Assembly (NCBI GenBank): GCA_029059705.1
Contig: JAIDVM010000031.1
Coordinates: forward strand, 1 to 64,000
Length of the DNA stretch: 64,000 nucleotides
Direction of reading: 5' to 3'
Source of the DNA: Clostridia bacterium
GTDB lineage: Bacteria; Bacillota; Clostridia; Christensenellales; Borkfalkiaceae
The position numbers and the translations under genes are program-made. Below are positions 12,401-18,915 of this stretch, one piece after another (the stretch's first letter is position 1; every line of letters begins with the position of its first letter). The notes beneath the pieces were generated by a model that saw only the letters and a program-made list of their open reading frames with translations, did not search any database and was not told where the DNA came from.

Positions 12401-15400
12401 CAGATGACCGAAGCGGTTACGGGCGTGTTCGATAACGGCACTACGGCAAGCGCGGCCAACACGCATAACTACAACGGCCAGACCTTTAAGGTTGAAATCA
12501 CGGGCGAGCTTCCCAAGGGCATAACAGGCGTAAGGTACGAATATTACCAAAACGGCAAGCTCGTGTCCGCTAACGGCGTGCGCGAAGCGGGCGAATATAC
12601 CGTAAGGGCAATCTTCACGGTAGACGGCAACTACAACGAGATAACCGAAGAATACACGGCTATCCTCAAAATAACGCAGGCGGAAATAGACATCAGCGGC
12701 GTAACGTTCGACGCAAACAAAACGCTCGTTTACAACGGCGGGCAGCAGCCCGTGTTCGTAATGGGCGACGCAATAGGCGTTGAACGCGTAGACTACGACT
12801 ATTACGAATACAGCGAAAGCGCAACCGACCACCGCGGGGCAAAGCTTAACGGCTATCCCCAAAACGTCGGCAAATACGTTGTAATCGCAAAGTTCGTCGC
12901 GGCTGAAAACTACACCGCAAACGGCGCGCAAAAGGAAATGGTTCTGGAAATAACGAGGGCGGAGCTTACCGTTGTCATTACTAACAAAACCACGGTTTAC
13001 GGCACGGCGGCACCCGCGCTCGGCGCAAACGATTACACCGTTTCGGGGCTTTTGGGCGCCGACGACAAGAGCGTAATCGGCTCGTTGTCGCTCTCGTATG
13101 AAAATTACGGCGGCGCTTCGGCGGACGCAAAGTCTTACGTAATTTCCGCAAGCGAAGGCGCGGCGTTCAACGTTGCCAACTATTCGGTAAAGGTAATTAA
13201 CGGCACGCTCACGGTAACCGGATACTTCATTAACGCAAACGAAGTTAAGTGGTACGACGACAACAGCGGCGCAAATTTACAAACCTATATTTACAGCTAC
13301 GACGGCTCGGCTCACACGCCTTACGCGGTTGCTATAATCAACGGCACAACCGTTGAGCTTACCGTTGCGGTAAGCGGCGGCGACGGCGTATCCGTTGGCA
13401 GCTATCTTGCAACGGTTACGGGCGCAAGCGGCAACGCAAATTATGAGGTCGCGGCGGATATCAACTGCGCGTTCGTAATAATGCAGCAGCCCCCCGTAAA
13501 CTACGAAGTGGTTTGGACTAACACGCAGTTCGTTTACGACGGCCAGCCGCACGTTCCCACGGCAAGCTATTTCGACGGAACTTCGATAGTAACCGTAGAC
13601 CCCGCCGACGTTACCATAAGCGACGGCAAGGGCGGCACGGCGGCAATCAACGCAGGCGAATACACCGCAACCGTAACGGTTGAAGGCAATACCGTAAGCA
13701 CAACGTTTACCGTATCTCCCAAAAAGGTTTCGGTAATAATAGGCGAAGTTCAAACCGTTTACGGCACGGCTCCCGATTTAAGCAACGTAAGCTTTGATTG
13801 CGACGGCGCCGACAGAGCCAACATAGAAGCGGATATCCGCTTCGTCTGCACGGTTCCCGTAACCGCAAACGTAGGCACCTACGCAAACGCTATCGAGGGC
13901 TACTACCCCGCGGGCGGCAACTACGAAGTTATATTCACAAACGGCGCGCTGCGCATAAGCAAAGCCCGCCTCGATACCTCCGGCATAGAGTTCGAAGACG
14001 CAACGGTAACCTACGACGGCAAAAAACACGCGGTAACGCCCACAAGCTTACCCGCAGGTTTAAGCGCTCATGTTTCCTATTACACCAGCGAAAGCGGCTG
14101 GAGCTACGATATCGACGGCGTAAGTGCGGCAGGCGTTTACACGGTAACGGTTGTTCTCGTGCTTGACGAAAGCATAGCGGGCAACTACGAACCGGTAACG
14201 GGCATGACGGGCACGCTTAAAATCAATCCCGCAATCTTAACCGTTACGGCAAAATCCAACGCGATAACCTACGGCGAAGCTCCCGCACCGCATGCGGACG
14301 GCGTAACCATAACGGGCTTCGTAAACGGCGAGGACGTAAGCGTTCTCAAAGGCAAACTCGATTATGCCTTCAACTACAACGTTGGCGGCAGCGTCGGCGC
14401 CTACAGCATAACGCCTTCCGGCTTGCATGCCGACAACTACGAAATTAAATTCGTAAGCGGCGTTTTAACGGTAAACAAGCGCGTTGTAACCATCAGCTGG
14501 TACAAGGACAGCAGCCTGTCCGAAAGCGGCGAATTCCGCTATACCTACGACGGCGCAACCGAATTCAAACCCCACGCAGTGGCGGGCAACCTCTACGGCA
14601 ACGACAGCGCGTCGCTCACGGTAAGCGGCGGACAAATCAACGCGGGGCTTAAATATCTTGCAACCGTAACCAAAATTTCCAACAATAACTACGCGTTGCC
14701 TTCCGACGGCAGTCAAAGCGTAAGCTTCGATATTTTGCCGAGGAGCAACGTAATAGTCTGGGAGAACACGGAGTTTATCTATAACGGGTTAAGGCAGGCC
14801 CCCGGCGCGTACTATTTCGACGCCGACGGCAAACAGCAGCCCTTAACCGTAACGGTAAACGGCTATCCCCAGCAGGCGGGCGAATACGTTGCAACCGCAA
14901 CCGCTCCCGCGGGCGTAACTCTCACGGGCGACACTACGAGAAAGTTCGTAATCAAGCCCAGGGAAATCACAATCGAAATCCTTTCGGTAACCGAAACCTA
15001 CAAGCGTTTGCCCCAGTTCGACCAAAGCGGTTGGAGGTACGTAGGCGACGCAACAATTACCGACGGCAATTACATCAGCCTTATTTGCCCCATCACCTCG
15101 ATGATAGACCCCGACGCGGGCACTTACCCCATAACAGGCGTATGCACCAGCAGCAACTACAAGGTAACGTGGATTAACGGCACTTACACTATAGTCCGTC
15201 AGGAAATCCCCGTTCCCGCTCCCGCAAGCAAGGCGTACACGGGCGCAACGCTCGTTGCCGATTTGGAACACAGCGATATGTACAGCGTAATCCAAAACCT
15301 TGGCGGAGTTGCGGTGGGTAAATACGCGGTAACCTTCGCGCTCAACGCGGCGTATGCGCGCAACTACAAGTGGGCGGGCACCGAAGAATACTACATCACG

Positions 15401-17707
15401 GTAGACTTCGAAATCACCCGCGCAGTCAACGAGTTTACAAAGCCCTTCGAAATGAACTGGACGGTAGACACCGCCGACACTACTTTGGGCAAAAACGAAC
15501 CCGAAGCTGCGTTCGGCACTCCCGTAATCGCATTCTATTACGACGAAGGCTGCACGCGCGTTGCCGAAGAAAGCTACATCTTAGGCTCGGCAACCCCCGG
15601 CATGACATTCTGGGTAAAGGTAACCGTAGACGGCACCGAAAACTACACGGGGCTCGAATTCAAGCACTCGATACTCATAGTAGGCGACAGGGCGCTCGCG
15701 CTCAATTGGGAAACCTTCTCGGCGGTTTACGACGGCCGCGAACACGCTCCCAAAGCTTACGTCAATATCGAAGGCAGAAAGGTTTACTTAAAGGTAGAGG
15801 TAGACCGCAAGGCTGTTCACGCGGGCGAATACACCGCAACGGCAATATTCGAAGCGGAAGACGGCACAAGCCTCGAAGGCTACAAGCTTCACGAAGGCGC
15901 GCCCTCGGCGGATAAGGAAATAAGGTTTACCATTTCCCCTTGCGAAGTGCGCGTGGAAATAGGCGACATTTTAGACAGAGTTTACGGCACGCCTTTCGTA
16001 AACGCGGATATGCTTCTCAGCAAAAACGTTTACGGCACGGTGGTTGCGGGCGACAATCTCGGCATTAAATTTACCACCGAGTTCACCGAAGTAAACGGTT
16101 ACGTTCCCGTTGGCAAATACGCAATTACGGGCAGCTGGAACAACACCGACTACAACGTAATCTTCTTCGGCAATTGGGAAGGCGACGAATTCCACCAGGC
16201 GCAGACTGCGGGCGTATACAGCGTTATTCCCGCGGACATAACGGTTAAAAAGTCGGGCAGCGAATGGTTCGACCAGGACGACGTTTACGATAAAAACCAG
16301 CCCTCGCTCGTATCGCTTGCAAAGCGCAACGACGACGACACCGAATACGTAAACATTGCCTTAAAGGGCGACAAGAGCGCAAAAGCCACCATAACCTACA
16401 GCTTCCTTTACGAGTACGACGACGGCAAGGTTATGACCGACGAAATGATTAAAAGCTTCATCGTCGAAGGCAACACTGCAGTGCCCGAAATAAGGCAGGC
16501 GGGCGATTGGGTAATCTATTACCGCATAACCGAACAAAACCACAACGTAAAATACGGGCAATGGGTGGTAAGAATCCGTAAAAACACCGAATTCATAGTG
16601 GTAAGCTTTAAAAAGGCGTTCACCACGCAATACGGCGACACGGTATTCGGCACCGACTTAATGCCCCAGCTCATTGATACCGAAGGCAACAGCGAATATT
16701 TAGAGCTTGGCAACGGCTTAGAGGGCATTACGTTATTGCAACTTCGCAAAATCGCGCGCGCTTACGCTTACGAAGACGTAACAAGCAACATGGGCTTCGT
16801 CGGCAGCAGCACGGCGGCAGGCAAGTATTGCATAAGGTTTGTAATCCGCGACGAATACGCCGAAGAATACGACGGCGTTGAGTTCAAATACAGCGACAGC
16901 AACGACAAGGCGGACACCAACCTCGACAAATACGAAGTAACCCGCCGCGAATTAACCCTCGAATGGGGCGAAACGTCGTTCACCTACGACGGCGCGGGGC
17001 ACGTTCCCACGGCAACGCTCAAAGGGCTTGTCGGCGGCGAGGCGGTCGAACTCAACAACATCGTTTTGGGCGAAGCCAACACCTTGCAGCTTAAAAACGG
17101 CGACGTAATGAACGTAACGGTAAGCCTTTATCAGGGCGCAAACACTTCAAGCGCGGGCGCGTTCATTTTAAGGGCCGAGATAGACAACGCCAACTACGAG
17201 TTAAAGCTCGGCTCAATCGTAACGGTAAACGTTGCAAAGCGCGCCTTGGAAATCGTTTGGGGCGAAACCTCGTTTAATTACGACGGCGCAAGCCACATTC
17301 CCACCGCAACCATAAAGGGCTTCGCGGGCGGCGAAGAAATTACCTTAAACGATATCGTCATCGGCGAAGTAAGGGAAATAACCCTTTCAAGCGGCGAAGT
17401 CGTTAAAATCCGCGTAACGCTCATCAGCGGCAGCGACACAACAAACGGCAACTATGGCTTAAGGGTAGAAGTGGTAGACAGCGGCGATTACGAGCTGCAA
17501 AACGGCTCGGTAATAACCGTCACCATCACCGATAACAGCAAAGTGGCGCTTCCCAACTGGGCAATCTACGCAATAGCAGGCGCGGCGGCGTTTGCAGTAC
17601 TGCTGATAATAATCCTTATAGCGGTACTTAAAAAGCGCAAAAAGGCGCAGCATGCTGTTGAAGGCTTAATCGACGAAGACGGCTTCATGGACGATTACGA
17701 AGGCTAA
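485..17707 (+). CDS. Giant cell-surface repeat protein (5740 aa): N-terminal signal/TM, beta-helix blocks, MBG/YDG-type Ig-like repeat array, C-terminal TM plus basic tail
   Basis: Single uninterrupted ORF; hydrophobic LLLAFLCAVLSVCAIFACSLMAVNSFANA near the N-terminus; repeated TMTGG.I..N.A..GGG motifs; more than 20 YDG/YNG-type motifs; C-terminal WAIYAIAGAAAFAVLLIIILIAVLKKRKK. Start uncertain (ATG 485 or ATG 539; neither has a strong SD). Confidence 0.9.
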   Translation: MARQKTANLGRPPCGVRGMFNNFNCTGNGSRSIFGILRKNKRNLLLAFLCAVLSVCAIFACSLMAVNSFANAEEPSPQAGSADVVSYRISGTCAQMEAGWVAAVKRSVETKSQVKIILGNDWNAATHADFKTALGTTNGYFSYGAIYIDTGMDIIVDLNGYKLNRGLSASNYYINGRVIYAHNGKLTIEDSSEAKSGAITGGATGDGVTNNSSHGNGGGIYVAYATVIFNSGNITGNSAKLGGGVGNSVQNGGYFIMNGGYVSGNKAVIGGGLHGYMNVELHGGVVSENTGNGIYVDTTCHFKMTGGSIINNTGSGIQVHVGNTDMTMSGGTISGNSGWGIHVTNDKVAGSSTSPTFGMTISGGSITNNKAGGITTLRLAQYKFSGSPKIYNNGGTGNLVMATSTDTAPVISGKLTTGAYIGVTGFASNPTAQVFATGYTAAGNAAADVSRYFFADNKSYKINLNANGSLQLATGGTTSSLASAWTTAVNNSGTFKMTSNWVATANSTFTTSFNGASDTVTTTSTPFRYGALNVPSGKTVTLDLNGYTLDRALTKTQSEGRIMTVYGTLIIKDSSGNNGGTMTGAYSTNTNGSIYVANGAKLTLQSGTISGNTIRNGGAVVIAGNGTFTMTGGVIRNNIATTNGGGVYLENGTFTMTGGEIKQNTATYDSSTSAGGLGGGVYLSSGTLSLSNTAKIHDNFTTTSVATSNVYLPSGKTITIGGALNSGFNVGVTMAAKTGTFTTGYGTANSAKNPWDYFTSDNGSYEVSSTGTGTSKQATLGLLIDVPSAPAGLTFNGSVQEIISNYNTQYIASYTVSATYETGTTKTITVTTPTVDGMFIKARDAADYRITFKLKSGYSWKTTKTAADVTVTATINKKTITAASTAANKVYDGTTAATVTVGTITGNSDGANLTVSATGTFADKNKGTDKNVTVVYTLGGSKATNYTMANKTVKASITAKTITGLAWANDDLTYTGTAQKPTATVGTAQGLCAGDTAFAATVSGEQTNASASDYTATATALANSNYALPAAGTAFLSHTFTIKKAEISVTWSTAAITYSGAAQKPTVTGVNIPATVTGGTKPAAANFTYTITAGGTNAGTANTVKATLASAFTGNFKLVATGSDGVDAAGESVTKNYEIKKAQLTVTVTPNAWVYDMAPHNMIADGYDAKTVDNKTPTFGGGAAVWRYATSTDNGATWSSWSTTMPQLTNVSQGSTKIKVQVEADNHEIYESAVLSVVITPADITSSSITQLAPVTYTGEPQPLTVSGDRKLAISITFANGRTENLVLDKDYEVTYSNTNGGSGDRTNAGTVTVTLRGKGNYDATKTTTTTFVINKAKINLLSWTSPADLHYSGTAKDWTAAAVSTANNIASTYLPVAGTDFTYIYAPVDAGLALVGGKAVNAGNYTVTAELKAGSAYANNFEWDTSVSNVNTRAFKVNKAVINAGDITWDNLKQNYTGTALHPTINMGSVGYATSVDSAAQLTANDFEYTTQTNAGANQSITATLKEGAAKNFTFSAADEGSASITTRDFEIAAAAITLSITDLAALAYIGIYDGEKHGAMKNYLDKVVLKHTRDESSVKWYFTYDNLGTGTEVWSNTLPEVTNVSDSRTIHFKVEADNHTAYIGSTDIKITPKDVTVTANSIAVTGKTYDGNANVAHADVDVSGVQFSWYHSGDELGIEFTDATYADRNAATGKTVTVSGISLVGAAAGNYNLTDTAAISTATITPLKVVIEWYHDQIDDAHKGLDASYEKGVEHVALAVIANKKNAADTDRLDVSFVTAGTVAIDKADYPVRVNSEITNASGNYTLEGVDLSAVLKVKGSGFLIYREEDPEISKLVYDGTEKLPVLYYTDNDGKKVYLTTAAYESYTVVSTDGAEVVGGKSINAGAYRATIELSQTYDWSGSISGSADSLVRSFTYTIEKATVAGLAVKGEDGVTANGGNVFTATYTKGKVQILGADWSNITVNGTALANLSEDVKNAFFNADGSVKGIEAVVYYDGTTAQRENANESGYAVEVRFNVNGNFNAISSLSATLIILRREVDISGAAFQGDGFTGLTTAYDGSFKKVKVVGLPEGVTANITYYLGTESKGTDGVQAIGNYTVRATFNYDSANYKLVNTAGGSEITVIDDALKITAKGIDLSGVQLVGDTTGTGGITYDGSVHKVIAANVPDGVTGVEYVYKKNGEELAAEGVKDAGEYTVEITFKVDPNYGDDVTAHAEIRINPAPLTITANDVTVSYGDAPTDNGATFTGLVSGDGASLFTLAYEYKNKQGGNYDFYAGVGEYVVEVRVASSSTDNYTITSEAGKLNVKKREIKVSWQNSSTDGNTSFEYVYSGSEFKPYARVTNAVNGDVLTLVISGGQTNAALNCVAKVVGITGLKADNYALPVVDLTQTFNVLPKPRTGVIVWDESEYYYNGQAQAPKAYYFENETDRVPKELTVTTNVSAVGVGKYTATASLGTNYDLKGETTKEFEIKARKVFIEIDDASVKFSNDIDLSVLTWSYVAGSDEFVSGDAYTISFDCGSITAKGKYAIVGKFTSNNAKNYEVSFVGSWISHDDKNGRCGTLTVTEGTYDVNGITFTGTEVTYDGQPHGITVKGLPEGVEVASITYVKDGKIYAAEDVIKVGEYTVEITYKSTNPNFTALTGATATLTIKKAALTVKANDNTITYGDEPVSAGVSYSGWVNGESEALNGIISGALQYVYTYAKYGNVGSYRIDVVEGCILSENYEITFIPGTLTVVARELSVEWFKDGNHNADELKYIYDDGNPAKEYAPVAVIMGGVVNGDSVSVTVKGAQSKIGVNYTATAVTDNANYVVRAADATVKFSVIPSAKYTVIWDNSEITYNKSEHKPAAIYFDEAGNQHAVDPENVIITSGDGVNAGNHVVSIKAGTTAQDGKPLTWEAFGYEILPAKVTVQIAPATSTVEYGKVLAWKDALGSADWTVTSGTVYGGDSLQLTFKVAADNSSGVGVYAVTAESGNNNYSVTFIDGTVTVEKAEVVMNAAVTGAFGTTPVVHTAGYNGATREVKISGELPAGITGVSYEYYLGGKLISSYGVKNAGEYTVKAIFTTDGNHKVTGEYTATLKITAKAVGSITMPATKTVTYDGLAHALLLSGDSEAVKEVKFTYTGAKYGAVTEAVNADVYTVTAVISFNENYDASGLAGYNAATGEVTLTGTLTINKATLTVKANDGSAEYGEAAKTYGYEITGFVGGESAADESVIKVTNVTYGFNTGKNVAGTDAGEYKNEITVTLSYTSNNYEVAYATVGGTYTVTPKTINSADVTWYDKEGGTAGVEFTYNYDNGKTFLPVAVYKDSGITLVVSGAQSVAGDNYTAKVVDITGANAKNYALPVVDIKVSFSITNEPVVEYEVIWDNVTHVYDNTEYKPTAYYYDGNAKVEIPAGDITVSGGSAINAGTYTASVNANLNGKTLTNTSMAFTISKRSVYIRISDASSRYGETPNMGAVSWKYEYANDAERQFLAGEKYTITFTCGATSSSSVGKYAISGHFVSGNAKNYDVIFVGSYVSANAAENGKFGTLTIDKAVYDMTKVTFVGVEVTYDGLAHGVTLSGLPVGLTADNYECTYASASGWSVAGAVNAGVYNVTVTFKGLDTENYEPVEPLTTTLTIKKASLVITANDHTVTYGDAASANGVSYVGFATANGVTETESVLKGQLTFAYSYTKGDSAGSYRITPSGLSSDNYEITFRAGTLTVDKKTVTVKWYYDSTRGDQPLEYRYDNGKLFAPVAVAEGLLAGDSAEITVSGAQGAVGVNITATASAISNPNYKLPADGSEKTTFSILPTRDNYVIWDNTRFVYDATSHKPTAFYIDANGVQQPIPADKISVDGGDAIDAKEGYYLAAIDEVYYNSLNLAGDRQFRFYVDPLEIEIEILGQTATYGNVSGAAQNAWKYAGANKFLAGVNQPIPAGSTLEYLNFFAEVGNQTPIGEYAITLVCGSGNYRVTYVRGTLTITKATVQMTEAVTGVFDNGTTASAANTHNYNGQTFKVEITGELPKGITGVRYEYYQNGKLVSANGVREAGEYTVRAIFTVDGNYNEITEEYTAILKITQAEIDISGVTFDANKTLVYNGGQQPVFVMGDAIGVERVDYDYYEYSESATDHRGAKLNGYPQNVGKYVVIAKFVAAENYTANGAQKEMVLEITRAELTVVITNKTTVYGTAAPALGANDYTVSGLLGADDKSVIGSLSLSYENYGGASADAKSYVISASEGAAFNVANYSVKVINGTLTVTGYFINANEVKWYDDNSGANLQTYIYSYDGSAHTPYAVAIINGTTVELTVAVSGGDGVSVGSYLATVTGASGNANYEVAADINCAFVIMQQPPVNYEVVWTNTQFVYDGQPHVPTASYFDGTSIVTVDPADVTISDGKGGTAAINAGEYTATVTVEGNTVSTTFTVSPKKVSVIIGEVQTVYGTAPDLSNVSFDCDGADRANIEADIRFVCTVPVTANVGTYANAIEGYYPAGGNYEVIFTNGALRISKARLDTSGIEFEDATVTYDGKKHAVTPTSLPAGLSAHVSYYTSESGWSYDIDGVSAAGVYTVTVVLVLDESIAGNYEPVTGMTGTLKINPAILTVTAKSNAITYGEAPAPHADGVTITGFVNGEDVSVLKGKLDYAFNYNVGGSVGAYSITPSGLHADNYEIKFVSGVLTVNKRVVTISWYKDSSLSESGEFRYTYDGATEFKPHAVAGNLYGNDSASLTVSGGQINAGLKYLATVTKISNNNYALPSDGSQSVSFDILPRSNVIVWENTEFIYNGLRQAPGAYYFDADGKQQPLTVTVNGYPQQAGEYVATATAPAGVTLTGDTTRKFVIKPREITIEILSVTETYKRLPQFDQSGWRYVGDATITDGNYISLICPITSMIDPDAGTYPITGVCTSSNYKVTWINGTYTIVRQEIPVPAPASKAYTGATLVADLEHSDMYSVIQNLGGVAVGKYAVTFALNAAYARNYKWAGTEEYYITVDFEITRAVNEFTKPFEMNWTVDTADTTLGKNEPEAAFGTPVIAFYYDEGCTRVAEESYILGSATPGMTFWVKVTVDGTENYTGLEFKHSILIVGDRALALNWETFSAVYDGREHAPKAYVNIEGRKVYLKVEVDRKAVHAGEYTATAIFEAEDGTSLEGYKLHEGAPSADKEIRFTISPCEVRVEIGDILDRVYGTPFVNADMLLSKNVYGTVVAGDNLGIKFTTEFTEVNGYVPVGKYAITGSWNNTDYNVIFFGNWEGDEFHQAQTAGVYSVIPADITVKKSGSEWFDQDDVYDKNQPSLVSLAKRNDDDTEYVNIALKGDKSAKATITYSFLYEYDDGKVMTDEMIKSFIVEGNTAVPEIRQAGDWVIYYRITEQNHNVKYGQWVVRIRKNTEFIVVSFKKAFTTQYGDTVFGTDLMPQLIDTEGNSEYLELGNGLEGITLLQLRKIARAYAYEDVTSNMGFVGSSTAAGKYCIRFVIRDEYAEEYDGVEFKYSDSNDKADTNLDKYEVTRRELTLEWGETSFTYDGAGHVPTATLKGLVGGEAVELNNIVLGEANTLQLKNGDVMNVTVSLYQGANTSSAGAFILRAEIDNANYELKLGSIVTVNVAKRALEIVWGETSFNYDGASHIPTATIKGFAGGEEITLNDIVIGEVREITLSSGEVVKIRVTLISGSDTTNGNYGLRVEVVDSGDYELQNGSVITVTITDNSKVALPNWAIYAIAGAAAFAVLLIIILIAVLKKRKKAQHAVEGLIDEDGFMDDYEG
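760..2840 (+). repeat. Two tandem right-handed beta-helix-like blocks inside the giant protein (about 760-1900 and 1912-2840)
   Basis: Both blocks follow the order W..AV...., VDLNGY.L.R/LDLNGYTLDR, I.DSS...G, then G/N/T-rich TMTGG..I..N rungs and a SYE/YKIN...L closing segment. Confidence 0.65.
7706..14761 (+). repeat. Higher-order tandem repeat within the giant gene, period about 2.9 kb (about 965 aa)
   Basis: The VIWDN..YVYD..H.P-type module Trp codon is at 7706, 8993, 10595, 11900, 13514 and 14759; spacings 1287, 1602, 1305, 1614 and 1245 nt alternate short/long. Confidence 0.8.
16952..17530 (+). repeat. C-terminal tandem pair of about 98-aa repeats
   Basis: LTLEWGETSFTYDGAGHVPTATLKGLVGGEAVELNNIVLGE... 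followed by LEIVWGETSFNYDGASHIPTATIKGFAGGEEITLNDIVIGE...; Trp codons 294 nt apart. Confidence 0.85.
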
Positions 17708-17725
17708 TATTTTACAGTAACTCAG

Positions 17726-17757
17726 GGCTTCCCCGAAAACAAAGGGGAAGCCTTTTT
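17726..17757 (+). terminator. Rho-independent terminator of the giant gene
   Basis: ggcttcccc-gaaaacaaa-ggggaagcc followed by ttttt. Confidence 0.85.
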
Positions 17758-17758
17758 C

Positions 17759-17787
17759 TTGCAAAGTTAAAAGTTTTGCGGTATAAT
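17759..17787 (+). promoter_or_regulatory. SigmaA-type promoter TTGCAA-N17-TATAAT for apbE
   Basis: -35 at 17759-17764, -10 at 17782-17787, 6 nt before ATG 17794. Confidence 0.65.
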
Positions 17788-17793
17788 AAAATC

Positions 17794-18915
17794 ATGAAAA
17801 AGCTTTATGCGGCAATTTTAAGCGTTTTAATAGCTTTCACCGTGTTAATCTGCGGGTGCGGGACAAGCATTCCCAACCCGTTCTTTTTCAACGCCATGCA
17901 CGCGGACGTAACCGTAACCGCCCACGGCAAAACGGACGCGGATTTTAAAAATTTCTGCGTGGAAATAAAAGAAACGCTTTCCGCAATCGAGGCTTCGGTT
18001 TCGGCAACCGACCAAAACTCTTACGTTTCGAAATTCAACCGCGCGGCTGCGGGCGAAAAAGTTCAGCTCGACAAGTGCGCATATGATATTCTGTCGCTCG
18101 CAAAGCAGGCTTACGAAATAACGGAAGGCTTTTATAACCCCGCCGTTTATTACAGCGTGCAGGCGTTTACAAAAGATAAAAACGCGCCTTTCACGCCCCC
18201 CGCAACCGAGGTCACCGACAAATACAAACAGCTTGCCGACATGTTCGGCGAGCTTGAATTAATCGTCGAAAACGGCGCATATTACGCGGTTAAACCGAAT
18301 TTCACGGTGGAAATCAACGGCGAAACTTATTCCATTAAGCTCGATTTGGGCGGGATAGCAAAGGGCTACGCCGCAAATGTAATAAACGCGCTGTTTGCAA
18401 AACACGGCTACGAAACCGGTTACGTAAATCTGGGCGGCAGCAGCATAGTATGCAAAAGCTCAAAGTCGGGCGGCGCTTATACCTTGGGCATGACAAATCC
18501 CCGCTCGCCGACGGGCGACAATTATTTAACTACCACACTTCAAAACGACAACCTTTCAACAAGCGGCGATTACCGCAATTACTTCATTCACGAGGGCGTA
18601 AGGTATTGCCACATAATCGACCCTACAACCGCCCGCCCCGTGCAAACGGGCGTTTACACCGCCACGGTAATCGGCGGCGACCCCGCCCTGAACGACGCTT
18701 ACACCACGGCTATTATGACAATGGGCACGCAAAAGGCGGTGGAGTTCATAAACAAAAATCTTTCTTCAAGCCGAGTGTTTTTCGTTTGCGAAGAGGGGAT
18801 AATAACAAACGTTCCGCCCACGGGTTACACCCTTAACAAAAACTGCGGCTACGCCGTAATAAACGAAATTTCGCAGGACGGCAAAATAATTTTGGGTGAT
18901 AATTATGTCGCTTAA
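17794..18915 (+). CDS. apbE: FAD:protein FMN transferase (ApbE family lipoprotein); track ORF begins 17776 (TTG), ATG 17794 preferred
   Basis: Lipobox-like LICGCG; ApbE features LDLGGIAKGYAAN, GYVNLGGSSIV, HIIDPTTARPV. Confidence 0.9.
   Translation: MKKLYAAILSVLIAFTVLICGCGTSIPNPFFFNAMHADVTVTAHGKTDADFKNFCVEIKETLSAIEASVSATDQNSYVSKFNRAAAGEKVQLDKCAYDILSLAKQAYEITEGFYNPAVYYSVQAFTKDKNAPFTPPATEVTDKYKQLADMFGELELIVENGAYYAVKPNFTVEINGETYSIKLDLGGIAKGYAANVINALFAKHGYETGYVNLGGSSIVCKSSKSGGAYTLGMTNPRSPTGDNYLTTTLQNDNLSTSGDYRNYFIHEGVRYCHIIDPTTARPVQTGVYTATVIGGDPALNDAYTTAIMTMGTQKAVEFINKNLSSSRVFFVCEEGIITNVPPTGYTLNKNCGYAVINEISQDGKIILGDNYVA

Noticed and set aside
8759-12931. Long antisense ORFs (e.g. 349 aa at 8759-9808 and 441 aa at 11606-12931) opposite the giant gene
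   Set aside because: Translations are low-complexity (Y/V/A/R/G-rich) mirror products of strongly biased, repetitive sense codons (gac, aac, gtaacc); no recognisable domain and no convincing SD/promoter.
7706-14761. Assembly-error duplication as sole explanation of the 2.9-kb higher-order repeat
   Set aside because: Units differ at many codons and in lengths (429, 534, 435, 538, 415 aa), so they are diverged biological duplicates; copy number may still be mis-assembled.
17520-17707. Possible LPXTG sortase signal (VALPNWAIYAIAG) in the giant protein
   Set aside because: LPNWA lacks the LPXTG Thr-Gly; better described as a TM/Lys-rich tail.
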